Of a stretch of 64,000 bases of DNA, positions 26,756 to 35,587 are shown in pieces. The notes under the pieces were generated by a model. It made no database searches, was not told where the DNA came from, and saw nothing but the letters and a program-made list of their open reading frames with translations. Both the position numbers and the translations under genes were made by a program. The DNA is from Pseudoalteromonas luteoviolacea NCIMB 1942 (GTDB taxonomy: Bacteria > Pseudomonadota > Gammaproteobacteria > Enterobacterales > Alteromonadaceae): positions 1 through 64,000 of the forward strand of contig NZ_AUXT01000197.1 in assembly GCF_001625595.1 (NCBI RefSeq), read 5' to 3'. How positions within the stretch are numbered: position 1 is the first letter of the stretch; each line of letters begins with the position of its first letter.

Positions 26756-29109
26756 AGTATTGGGTCATATTTCTCATCCTCTGGGTAAGCTCAAGTCAAG
26801 CTAAGGTCATTGGCAAGGTCACTAATGCAATAAGTGATGATTGGTTAAATGAGGTTAAAGTTATCAATGTGCGCAATGGAGTCGTGGCATTCACCAATGA
26901 ATATGGGTCGTTTGTGATAGATGCTAGCGCTGGCGATAAGCTCACATTTTCATTGCGAGGTTTCGACAGCGAAACGCTCACCGCGCCCAATAACAAACTA
27001 GTATACGCCTCTCTAGAGCCTTATGAATTTCAAGATACAGGTTCACTCAATAGCATGCTCTCTACAGGTGGCAAACAAGCTCAGACGCTGGCGAGCACAC
27101 CAGCAAGTGCAATTGTTATTACTCAGGCAGAAATCACCAAATTCGGGTATCAAACCCTAAATGAGGTACTAAATCATATCTCTGGCTTGTATCTAATCGA
27201 AGAGCATAGTTGGACAGGCTCTGGGGCGAACGTTGGGGTACGTGGCTATATGAGTAGTGGAGTCAATAATGGGCTTCTAATTATGATTAACGGTGTGGCC
27301 CAATACGAAGATTATTGGGGCCAATTTCCCTTAACCCGAATTGATATACCAGTACTTGCAATTACACGGATTGAAGTGGTGCGTGGACCGATGTCTGTTA
27401 CATATGGTAATCAAGCTCTCTTGGGAACCATAAATATTATTACGCGCGCTGATTCAAGTGAATCAAACGACGCTAGCTATGATCGGATTGGGTTTTCATT
27501 CAACAATGAAAACGACAAAAGGTTCGCCGCCAAGCTCTCATATGAGGGAAATACAAATCATACTCTATCATTTGGCGCAAGCTTGGAGTCGGGAAAGTTT
27601 GATACGAAAGGCCTAAGTACTGGGACCGAGTTTTCTTCAAATTATGGTGATTCATTATCAGGGCAATCATTTTTTTTGGGGTTGTCTTCTAACTACAGAA
27701 AAAACCTGGTGCTCAACGCGAATCTATCCCAAGCAAAAAAAGGGGTGCTAGCAGATTTAAGGTTTGCTACAGAGCATTTGGGGACGTTAACTGGACGGCA
27801 ATATGCAGATATTAACGGATCTAACTTCAGCATGAGTTATAGACACCCTTGGAGGGATGGCGCTGGGCAAACCAAAATGACTTTTGGGTATTTTTCCCAC
27901 AACTCGATGCAAGACTACTCCGCAGGTGGCGTTACCTATGGCTTTGCTAGCTATCGTTCAAAAGCGCTGCAGTTTGAATGGGAGTTAGCTATCAATGGTT
28001 ACAAGCTGTATCAAATGCCGATGAATTTAAGGTTTGGTGGGCAAAGCCGCAGGGCATTAGATTTGCATACAACGTTTGATATTGGAACAGATAACCCAAA
28101 CGTAGCAGATAGATACATTGCACTCGATCATGATGATGCGCTGGATACCCACTCGCTATTTTTTCAGTTAGATTTTCGCTTTGACGACAAGTGGTTAATA
28201 GATCTTGGTGTGAGGGCCGAGCGTGTCTCGGGCTACCAAATGATTTTTGGCTGTAAAAGCTTGATAGCGATTTGTAACGCTTCAACAGGCGCAACTGAAC
28301 CTTTATCATTGTATGAGCGAAAAGCTGACGTTGCAGCACTTGCAACTGAATACACGCCAAGAGTCGCGCTGATTTATCAAACCAACCCTGACTCTGTTTT
28401 CAAAGTTATTTATGGCGTGGGGGCGAGAAACCCGTCGTTTGGTCAGAATGCCGATGGAATGGAGTCAAAGTCGTCCAGTACATTTACACGAGAGCAGGTG
28501 AAATCATTTGAGCTGATATATTTGAACCAGTTTAACGACGACTCTATAGATTTAACAGTCAATTCTCAGTTTAGTCTTTACTACAGCAAACTAAACAATT
28601 TAATCGTGCGTCATGGGTTCGAGAGCTTTGCGCGCACAGGGGCCAGTAAGGGAGTTGAGTTATCTACTGAAGTGACCTGGCGAAGGTTGTTTGCCAGAGC
28701 GGGTTTCAACTACTATCGTGCCGAAGACTATCAAATGGATTTTCGAGTACCAGCGTCCCCTCATCAATTAGCACAATTGAAAATTGGAAAAACACTTACA
28801 GATGAACTTGGTTTCGGTGTATCTATCAGGCTAATAGATCGGATGTACAACAGCTTTTCTGAGTGCTCCCAAAAAGGTGGCTGTAAGTACATCAACCCTC
28901 TGCGTCCGTACACGCGAAAAGTGTGGCTGGTGGATATGAGCTTCACTAAATCTAAACTTTTTGGCATGCCAGTATCTACGCAGTTTGGTGTTAAGAATTT
29001 ATTTAACACCGATCACCGTTACCCGGTTTCTTCAAATAATGCTTGGTTAGAGCAAGGGTTTCCTGCCGAGCCCAGACAAGTATTCATGTCATTTAAATAT
29101 CAGCTTTAA
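26752..29109 (+). CDS. TonB-dependent outer-membrane receptor in the TIR/NRPS-like operon
   Basis: This is a 785-residue receptor. It has a signal peptide (about 1-17, ending SSSQA), a CarboxypepD_reg-like N-terminal beta domain (about 18-92, with FTNEYGSFVIDASAGDKL), a plug (about 105-235, with ILNVLNHISGLYLIEE-like sequence, NVGVRGYMSSG and RIEVVRGPMSVTYGNQALLG), and a barrel ending in VFMSFKYQL. It is not of the classical siderophore type. Four Cys occur in loops (SLIAICNAS and ECSQKGGCKY regions). The ATG overlaps the upstream TIR gene by 4 bp behind an AAGGAG, and the NRPS-like gene starts 12 bp after the stop. The tight linkage suggests it binds or imports the product of that enzyme or a related ligand. 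The ligand is unknown. Confidence 0.88.
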   Translation: MKYWVIFLILWVSSSQAKVIGKVTNAISDDWLNEVKVINVRNGVVAFTNEYGSFVIDASAGDKLTFSLRGFDSETLTAPNNKLVYASLEPYEFQDTGSLNSMLSTGGKQAQTLASTPASAIVITQAEITKFGYQTLNEVLNHISGLYLIEEHSWTGSGANVGVRGYMSSGVNNGLLIMINGVAQYEDYWGQFPLTRIDIPVLAITRIEVVRGPMSVTYGNQALLGTINIITRADSSESNDASYDRIGFSFNNENDKRFAAKLSYEGNTNHTLSFGASLESGKFDTKGLSTGTEFSSNYGDSLSGQSFFLGLSSNYRKNLVLNANLSQAKKGVLADLRFATEHLGTLTGRQYADINGSNFSMSYRHPWRDGAGQTKMTFGYFSHNSMQDYSAGGVTYGFASYRSKALQFEWELAINGYKLYQMPMNLRFGGQSRRALDLHTTFDIGTDNPNVADRYIALDHDDALDTHSLFFQLDFRFDDKWLIDLGVRAERVSGYQMIFGCKSLIAICNASTGATEPLSLYERKADVAALATEYTPRVALIYQTNPDSVFKVIYGVGARNPSFGQNADGMESKSSSTFTREQVKSFELIYLNQFNDDSIDLTVNSQFSLYYSKLNNLIVRHGFESFARTGASKGVELSTEVTWRRLFARAGFNYYRAEDYQMDFRVPASPHQLAQLKIGKTLTDELGFGVSIRLIDRMYNSFSECSQKGGCKYINPLRPYTRKVWLVDMSFTKSKLFGMPVSTQFGVKNLFNTDHRYPVSSNNAWLEQGFPAEPRQVFMSFKYQL

Positions 29110-29121
29110 GGAGTATGGGCA

Positions 29122-32100
29122 ATGTTTATAAACTTAGCGGAACGTTTGAGATATCGAGCTATTGAATTCCCAACTGAGCTTGCGGTTATGGATGAAAGCC
29201 AATCGTTTAGTAATAAAGAGCTGTGGCAAAGTGTCAGTAATAGGGCTGCATGGTTTGTAGAAAAAGGCATCAATGCTCAGGATAAGGTAGCAGTTTGTCA
29301 GCCTCGTGACATAGATTTGGTAGTGACGGTGCTCGCTTTGGTAAGTATTCGGGCTATATTCGTACCATTGGATAGGCAATTGACACATAGTGCCATCAGT
29401 CAGAGATTGAAAAAAGCGCAATGCAAAGTATTTATTAGTAACAAAGCGCCAAAATTTAGACTGGTTGGTAATACAGCGATTGATTTAAGCAAAGAGCAAA
29501 CAATGGCTAAAGCTCTAGCTAAAAGTGAGCCATTTCGTTTTGGTGATTTGGTTTATGTTCTATTTACTTCTGGTTCCACCGGGTCACCCAAAGGAGTGAT
29601 GGTTAAATATGATTCAATGTACCGGCACCTTGCATGGAAAAATACGGTTTACCCTGTAAAAAGCAATAGTATTGAATTGCTCAAAGCGCCGTTAAGTTTT
29701 GATGTATCTATCAGGGAGTTATTCGGGTTTTTATTTTCTAAAAATGCGCTGTTCGTTCTACCTGATGGTCATGAGAAAAGGCCAGATATTCTGTGTAAGA
29801 AAATTAATCAACTCAAACTAAAAGAAATCAGCGTTGTCCCGAGTTTTTTATCTGCATTTCTGACCTATATAGAGAATTTTGTACATATTGAACAGCTATC
29901 GTCCCTCAACCGGGTCCTTGTTGGTGGAGAAGTATTATCCAGCAGTCTACTTCATGCTTTTATACGTGTATTTGGTAGAGATAAGGTATCGCTAATAAAC
30001 CTATATGGCCCGACTGAGGCGACTATAGAGGTAACACATTTTGACTGTCTATCACAGGCCATACCTAAAGCAATGTCAGTACCAATAGGTAAGCCCATTT
30101 ATAGAGACACACTGTTTGTACTTGATGATACGGGGGTTCCGGTAAGAGATGGAGAGATTGGGGAGCTATATATTACCGGTGTTCAAGTCGCATTGGGATA
30201 CATTGGCCTGGATGAGGAAACAAACAACGCATTTAAAACTAATTGGCTTTCTAGTAGGCGTACCTATAAAACCGGTGACCTTGTGAGGCGATTGGATGAC
30301 GGCAATTTGGTATTTTGTGGCAGGATTGACCATCAAGTAAAAGTGAATGGCAAGATTGTCAATTTAGAGCAACTTACAAGGTTGCTAGAACCACGGCTCT
30401 GCGCCTCAGATGTCAGAGTGATAGCATATACAAATCGTGACGCGCATACTTCCATACACATGTTCGTTTTAGTTGACGCAATTAATCAAGGTAAAGTAAC
30501 CCCCAGAGATGTCCAACAACATATATTACAAAAAGTAGGTTTCAAAATTGCTCTAAGCCACATATTCGCAGTTATTAAGTGGCCCAGTGCTCCAAACGGT
30601 AAGTGTGATTTAGAAGCAATTGCTAAATATACAGTACCTTGGCCAACATCATTTAGTGCTCAAAGTGGAACCAGTTATAAAGTGACAGGTATCGTTGAGC
30701 AATTTGAATCAGTAGTTAACGCAGCACCTAATAGAACCGCACTCATTTTTGCGAGCGAAAAAATATCTTACGCAGCTTTAAATACACAAATTAATCGCAT
30801 TGCCCACTGTCTGCGTTATGAGCACAATGTCGGACATGATGATATCGTCGCGATTTGTGCATCCCCCAGTATTACCTATATTGCAGCAATTTTAGGGGTA
30901 CTAAAAGCGGGTGGTGCATTTTTGTCGCTTAAGACTGGCGATAAGCTACAAGCAAAAGACGCTTATACGCAGCTCGCTGACTGCTCTGCGGTATTGTTAC
31001 TTACAGATAAAGAGCACGAAAATAGTTTAATTTATCCAAGGCTTTGTATTGAAAGCCTCACTACCGACAATTACTTAGCTGACCAAAATTTACCATGTTT
31101 GAGGACACCAAAAAGCTTGGCTTATATTTGTTATACGTCAGGGTCCAGCAGCAAAGCGAAAGGTGTATTGATTGAAGATTATGGGTTGCACCATCGTTTA
31201 TATCACAAACAATTACGAGACCCGATCCGCCCAACACAAGGGTACTTGCAGCTAACAACACCGCAATTTGATGGCGCAATGTGGGAGTTATTTGGCTGGG
31301 TTTATTCAAGCAGTTTTCTTGTGATTATTCCTGAAAATGAGCGCGCTAATCCCGACAAGGTTATCCGCTATATTAGTGAACATAATATCGGTGAAATATT
31401 AATGGTATCCAGTCAGTTACATGCGTTTTTGACCTACGTTCGCAATTATAATTACGAAAATCAGCTAAGTGTGCTGACTCGAATACGTGTTGGTGGAGAG
31501 CAAGTTCACAGAGATACGATAGAGCTTTTTAAGCAAGCAAATGTAAAAAATAAGATTTGCCTTATTAATAACTATGGGCCAACTGAAGCAACAATTGATG
31601 TATCTCAAAGTTACATTCATACGCTTGCAACTAATGATGTTATCACTGTCGGTCGAGCTCACGATGGAGTTGAGTTGTTTGTGCTAAATGAACAGCACAA
31701 AGAAGTCTCAAAAGGGGAGATTGGACAGCTTGCCATCGGAGGAATTGGTTTAATGAGAGGTTACGTTAAAAACAGCGGCATAATCCAAAAAGCATCTTGT
31801 ATACACCCTTACAACTTGCAAAACCAGCTGTACTTAACAGGGGACTTGGCTTATCAAACTGACTCTGGGGAGTATGTGATTGAAGGAAGGGTTGATGATC
31901 AAATTAAGGTGCACGGACAGCGTGTCGATTTATCGGAATTAAACAAGGTGTTTGCGGGTATATTGCCTTTCGATATGTTTAAGGTGTTGACCACAAACTC
32001 TCACTTGGGCTCGCATATTATAGTATTTGTTTTAAATCGCGCTGTGAATAATAGCGCAGCTTTAAACATTGAAGAAATTAAAAAGCTTGTAAAGTTTAAC

Positions 32101-33165
32101 TTACCTAACTACATGATACCCAGAGCATACTATTGTATCGAAGACTTCCCCAAATTAGAAAGTGGTAAAATTAATCGCTCAGCATTATTAGACATGCATT
32201 CATCACGTAATTGTGAAGATGAACACAATCATATTGAAATTAACCTTTTTGAGGTTGTTAGGCGAGTTTTTAATTTATCAAGCGTACCCTGTGCAGATCA
32301 GACGCTTGAAGATTTAGGAGCGGATTCGGTGAGTATTATTTTACTAGCCGCTGAACTAAAGTCACATTTGGGTTGGCAAATAGAGCTAGAATTGCTAACC
32401 CCAGAGAGAACGTTAGAAAGTATTAGTAAATTGCATTTTAGTGATGTGAGTCGTGCTCGGTATATAAAATATAATCCTAGTCAAAGCCCGCTGTTATTTT
32501 GCTTCCCACCAGCGTCAGGTCTGGGGTTTTGTTACCAAAATCTCGCAAAAGCCCAGCCTAACATCTCGATAACAGCATTTCATTTTATGGAGTCATGTAG
32601 AGATATCATTAATACATATTGTGATGATGTGACTCAACTAGCGCAAGGTGACATTCACTTGGTAGGTTTTTCTGGAGGAGGAAATCTTGCGATGCAAGTT
32701 GCGCAAGTTTTAAACATGAGAGGTGTTGAAGTCAAAAGTATAACTCTGATCGATGCATACATTCATACTCAGCAATTTGCACGTTTACCAAGCAAGATCC
32801 GCAATATGCGAGATTTGCTAAAAGACCAAGTATGTAGGGAGTTAAAAAATTCGGGGCTGCCAATGGATGTGTTGGAAAATAGAGTCTGTGCTTATTATCA
32901 GCATCATTGGCAAAGTCAGATTACTGGACAAAAAGTTGACAGCCCGATCCTGCAGATCAGTACGGCACAACAAGCTTTGTTAAAGGAAATAAATGATACG
33001 CCTGAACTTGGCTTGCTGATGCATGACAAGTGGTCAGATTGGACTGAGCAAACTTGTCTCCAAAAGTATGTAGATGCGAGTCACTATGAATTGATGAATG
33101 AGCCTTACATCGAGACTATAGGTCAATTCATAGAAAAATTCATCGGCACTGAAATTAAGGAATAA
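29122..33165 (+). CDS. NRPS-like enzyme, A-A-T-TE, no condensation domain
   Basis: This 1347-residue megasynthase has an unusual layout. A1 spans about 1-505: LFTSGSTGSPKG at 147-158, Asp194 in FDVSIRELF, NLYGPTEAT, YKTGDL, and Lys494 in PNGKCDL. A2 spans about 520-1025: YTSGSSSKAKG, Asp717 in FDGAMWELF, NNYGPTEAT, YLTGDL, and Lys1016 in SGKINRS. A carrier domain (about 1036-1105) has phosphopantetheine Ser1069 in LGADSVSI. A thioesterase (about 1122-1347) has Ser1184 in GFSGGG, probable Asp1211 and His1321. Both A domains keep the Asp that contacts an alpha-amino group, so both should load amino acids. The A3 motif of A2 is degenerate (Pro and second Thr lost). There is no condensation or carrier domain between A1 and A2. 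The RBS is AAGGAG. A phosphopantetheinyl transferase must come from elsewhere. The product cannot be named. Confidence 0.88.
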   Translation: MFINLAERLRYRAIEFPTELAVMDESQSFSNKELWQSVSNRAAWFVEKGINAQDKVAVCQPRDIDLVVTVLALVSIRAIFVPLDRQLTHSAISQRLKKAQCKVFISNKAPKFRLVGNTAIDLSKEQTMAKALAKSEPFRFGDLVYVLFTSGSTGSPKGVMVKYDSMYRHLAWKNTVYPVKSNSIELLKAPLSFDVSIRELFGFLFSKNALFVLPDGHEKRPDILCKKINQLKLKEISVVPSFLSAFLTYIENFVHIEQLSSLNRVLVGGEVLSSSLLHAFIRVFGRDKVSLINLYGPTEATIEVTHFDCLSQAIPKAMSVPIGKPIYRDTLFVLDDTGVPVRDGEIGELYITGVQVALGYIGLDEETNNAFKTNWLSSRRTYKTGDLVRRLDDGNLVFCGRIDHQVKVNGKIVNLEQLTRLLEPRLCASDVRVIAYTNRDAHTSIHMFVLVDAINQGKVTPRDVQQHILQKVGFKIALSHIFAVIKWPSAPNGKCDLEAIAKYTVPWPTSFSAQSGTSYKVTGIVEQFESVVNAAPNRTALIFASEKISYAALNTQINRIAHCLRYEHNVGHDDIVAICASPSITYIAAILGVLKAGGAFLSLKTGDKLQAKDAYTQLADCSAVLLLTDKEHENSLIYPRLCIESLTTDNYLADQNLPCLRTPKSLAYICYTSGSSSKAKGVLIEDYGLHHRLYHKQLRDPIRPTQGYLQLTTPQFDGAMWELFGWVYSSSFLVIIPENERANPDKVIRYISEHNIGEILMVSSQLHAFLTYVRNYNYENQLSVLTRIRVGGEQVHRDTIELFKQANVKNKICLINNYGPTEATIDVSQSYIHTLATNDVITVGRAHDGVELFVLNEQHKEVSKGEIGQLAIGGIGLMRGYVKNSGIIQKASCIHPYNLQNQLYLTGDLAYQTDSGEYVIEGRVDDQIKVHGQRVDLSELNKVFAGILPFDMFKVLTTNSHLGSHIIVFVLNRAVNNSAALNIEEIKKLVKFNLPNYMIPRAYYCIEDFPKLESGKINRSALLDMHSSRNCEDEHNHIEINLFEVVRRVFNLSSVPCADQTLEDLGADSVSIILLAAELKSHLGWQIELELLTPERTLESISKLHFSDVSRARYIKYNPSQSPLLFCFPPASGLGFCYQNLAKAQPNISITAFHFMESCRDIINTYCDDVTQLAQGDIHLVGFSGGGNLAMQVAQVLNMRGVEVKSITLIDAYIHTQQFARLPSKIRNMRDLLKDQVCRELKNSGLPMDVLENRVCAYYQHHWQSQITGQKVDSPILQISTAQQALLKEINDTPELGLLMHDKWSDWTEQTCLQKYVDASHYELMNEPYIETIGQFIEKFIGTEIKE

Positions 33166-33169
33166 CACG

Positions 33170-33553
33170 ATGAACATTGAAGTTTATGCGAACAAACAAA
33201 GCGCAGTTATTGAAAATTTATTAATGGGAGCTGAAAAGTTTCATTGCGTATTTATTGACGAAAACTCTGAGCTAGAAGCAGATTTTTATTTGTTTATCTT
33301 GTTGCAAGAAGATCTGGCAAATAGACATATTCCGACAACCTTGCCAAGGCTGGTGGACTATTCCAATAAGTATCCTGAAAAAACCCTATTCTGCTTTGCA
33401 CAGGACCAAGGTGTTGAACTGATAACCGATCATCAACTCAAGTCGATTAACGCAGTGGGAAAGCTGGTTGAAGACAATGGTGCGAGGTGGCTTACAGAGT
33501 TGCCGAGCATCCTAGATGTACTTTTGGATTACGACGGTTCCCCTCTATGTTGA
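33170..33553 (+). CDS. Stand-alone deoxyribosyltransferase-like domain lacking the catalytic Glu
   Basis: This is a 127-residue soluble protein. Residues 55-118 align without gaps to residues 63-126 of the operon's TIR protein, with 24 of 64 identical by my count. Shared landmarks are LVD/VVD, a Cys after an aromatic beta strand (TLFCF versus TIYCY), and KLVEDNGARWL versus DLVERNGAVWL. ADFYLF also matches ADFCLF upstream. The Glu proposed to be catalytic in the longer protein (Glu68) is replaced by Arg60, and the N-terminal FLGGT..STWR motif is absent. It therefore looks like an inactive paralogue that could regulate, bind a nucleotide or pair with the first protein. The gene begins 4 bp after the NRPS-like stop and overlaps the next gene by 7 bp. 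Confidence 0.75.
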   Translation: MNIEVYANKQSAVIENLLMGAEKFHCVFIDENSELEADFYLFILLQEDLANRHIPTTLPRLVDYSNKYPEKTLFCFAQDQGVELITDHQLKSINAVGKLVEDNGARWLTELPSILDVLLDYDGSPLC

Positions 33554-34296
33554 GAGTAGAATTGGTAACTGGGTTCGACCACTTATATGATGGTGGGACT
33601 GTCGATGCGCGTTCGCTCCATGCTCAAGCTGTAAAGCTCACAGAGCAAGAGGAGATAGGTTACCTGGACGCTTTGGCCAGCTCCTTACCAGCCTCTAAAC
33701 AACTGTGTATTTCATCAGTCGATTCATTGTTCAAGCGCTATGAAGCGGGGTTTGGCCCAGTTAAAGACTTTCTATTAGGGCTTAAACTTATCTCTAATCA
33801 AAATGGTATGATTATTAAAGTCAGAGTAAATATATTTGTTTTTGCGTTTCTTGCCCATGCTAAAAATCTAGATTTGATTTTTCATACAGAAATAGAAGCA
33901 ATGCATAAATCTCGCTTTTTGAGTTGGCAAAATGCTGTTCATAACTTGGTTTTGTTCGAATCCAAAGGAAGGAAAATCACGTGTGAGCATAAGATGCTCG
34001 TCGCGCCATATTTAAAGCTGCGGAAAATTCTCGAGCGTGATTCCACTCGTAACGAGCTTGCGTTGTTAGCCTTGCTCACGTTCTCTTGCCCAATGCAGGA
34101 AAAGGAAATTTTAAAAGTGCTAGGGGGATCTGATTCGGGCCTTAAAGCATTGCTCTTTACTTTGCTAGATACCGGTGTTGTAACCATGTCTTGTGGGTTA
34201 GTAACAATTGAGCAAGTATATATTCCAATCGCAGTGTTTTTTGTTCGTGCAAAGCTTGGCGTCGATCTAATTCAACTGTCGCAGCGGTGGGTGTAA
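33547..34296 (+). CDS. Unrecognised protein with possible C-terminal winged helix
   Basis: This is a 249-residue protein that I do not recognise. It has no signal peptide. One hydrophobic stretch (about residues 95-108, VRVNIFVFAFLAHA) may be a buried strand or helix rather than a membrane span. Residues about 172-220 (ELALLALLTFSCPMQEKEIL, then GLKALLFTLLDTGVV) have the helix-helix-helix-strand look of a winged-helix fold. The ATG at 33547 overlaps the previous stop by 7 bp, suggesting coupling. A GTG at 33487 in the same frame would add 20 residues and is the alternative. The stop overlaps the next start (TAATG). Its only clue is membership of the TIR/NRPS-like operon. Confidence 0.65.
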   Translation: MLRVELVTGFDHLYDGGTVDARSLHAQAVKLTEQEEIGYLDALASSLPASKQLCISSVDSLFKRYEAGFGPVKDFLLGLKLISNQNGMIIKVRVNIFVFAFLAHAKNLDLIFHTEIEAMHKSRFLSWQNAVHNLVLFESKGRKITCEHKMLVAPYLKLRKILERDSTRNELALLALLTFSCPMQEKEILKVLGGSDSGLKALLFTLLDTGVVTMSCGLVTIEQVYIPIAVFFVRAKLGVDLIQLSQRWV

Positions 34297-35162
34297 TGGC
34301 TGAGTTGATCCAATATTTTCAAAATATCTATGTTGTGGTGTACCTGATTCTCTTAGTGGTGAGTCAAATTGCGGTTCTCGCATTGTTTACACTGTTTAAA
34401 ACGCGACGCAAAGCTAGACGAGCTAAAGTAGGGTTGTCGGAGCATAGGTTATTGTCTCACGCCAATGAGTTAGAGCAGCATCGACAGTTTACTAAATTGC
34501 AGGCATGGGTGTTTATTTGTCAGTTCTTTGGCTTGCCAATTATTCTCTGTGTGTTCGCTTATTTTGTGAGTAAAGAATCAAGCGATATCATAGACAGTTT
34601 AACTATCTCATTTCTATTGATGTTTTTTTGGTTAACGTTTGTTGGAACTGATGCGCTTAAATCTCTGTTATCAGGGTTTGCTTTTAAAGTACTGACTGGT
34701 TTCAACAAAACAATTCAAGTAGGTGATGTGATGCAAATTGCTGATTGCAAGGGAGAGCTTATTAGTTTGGATAGCTTTCATACGCAGTTAAAGCAAGCTA
34801 ATGGCTATGTTGTTACTTTTCCAACCGCAGAGATGTGGCATAGGCGCTTTGCCTGCGCCACCGCAGGATCTGCAAGTTCGCCATGTGAAATTCCATTCTT
34901 CTTGGCGAGTAATATTGGCGCGGATAAACTGCAACATTTTGAACGCCGTCTGTGGAATGAGCTACAAAACTCTCGGTATGTTGATTTGAGCAAACCGATT
35001 AAGATTCACTTTATGCAAAACAAGGACTGTATTGAAGTCAATGCGTTAGTGTATGTTGCACTGGCTCGAAATGAGTCGGTGTTCAAAAGCGAATTGTACC
35101 GAGCTGTGTTATTGATGTGCGCATTAGAAAAAATCAGCCTTTCAAGTTGTGATCTTGAGTAA
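34296..35162 (+). CDS. MscS-family mechanosensitive-channel-like protein
   Basis: This is a 288-residue inner-membrane protein with an N-terminal membrane segment (about 8-32), a charged cytoplasmic-looking loop, and two more segments (about 72-92 and 100-122). A pore-helix-like stretch (DALKSLLSGFAFKVLTGF) is followed by the MscS beta domain, FNKTIQVGDVMQIAD, then GELISLDSFHTQL and a variant of the 'vtIPN' end (VVTFPTAEMW). The usual Gly/Ala packing of the pore helix is only partly kept, and the C-terminal domain is short and irregular. The family opens under membrane tension or ligand binding. The ATG at 34296 shares one base with the previous stop, so translation is probably coupled. It is the last gene of the six-gene operon. 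Confidence 0.75.
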   Translation: MAELIQYFQNIYVVVYLILLVVSQIAVLALFTLFKTRRKARRAKVGLSEHRLLSHANELEQHRQFTKLQAWVFICQFFGLPIILCVFAYFVSKESSDIIDSLTISFLLMFFWLTFVGTDALKSLLSGFAFKVLTGFNKTIQVGDVMQIADCKGELISLDSFHTQLKQANGYVVTFPTAEMWHRRFACATAGSASSPCEIPFFLASNIGADKLQHFERRLWNELQNSRYVDLSKPIKIHFMQNKDCIEVNALVYVALARNESVFKSELYRAVLLMCALEKISLSSCDLE

Positions 35163-35401
35163 TCATTTTGAATGGATATTTGTTGGCTTAAGGTAACGCA
35201 ATTGAAAACTTTAAACTAAGCAACCTTTACTAATTAGGCTATCTTTAAACTGTCGTAGTCCACAGCTTCAGGGTTTGCATTTTGGGGCGTTTTATAGAAG
35301 TATTATTATTTGCGGCTACTACAAAAAAAGGTGACAATAAAACAGGGTGGCACATAGCTACTGAGATTCATTTCACGTTTAATTAATGTAGAGAGTTAAA
35401 T

Positions 35402-35587
35402 ATGAGCTCAAACAATATCAGCATAGTAAATTTAATTTTTGCGATTTTCCTGCCGCCAATTGGCGCTTTTTTGCAAGTGGGCTTTAGTGCACACTTCTTT
35501 ATTAATATTGTGTTGACATTACTTGGTGGGTTGCCTGGTATGATCCATGCGATTTGGTTGGTTGTGACAAATAAAACTGGCGACTAG
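35402..35587 (+). CDS. Pmp3/YqaE-family small membrane protein
   Basis: This is a 61-residue protein with two membrane segments and the Pmp3 (UPF0057) pattern: FAIFLPPIGAFLQVG in the first helix, and NIVLTLLGGLPGMIHAIWLV in the second. Homologues respond to salt, cold or membrane stress and affect membrane potential. The RBS-like GAGAG lies just upstream of the ATG. It stands alone about 240 bp after the TIR/NRPS-like operon, so it is probably separately expressed. Confidence 0.88.
   Translation: MSSNNISIVNLIFAIFLPPIGAFLQVGFSAHFFINIVLTLLGGLPGMIHAIWLVVTNKTGD

Noticed and set aside
29122..34296. Standard siderophore NRPS cluster interpretation
   Set aside because: There is no condensation domain, no DHB or hydroxamate gene, no exporter and no Fur box in front of the operon. 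The TIR and pseudo-deoxyribosyltransferase genes do not fit.
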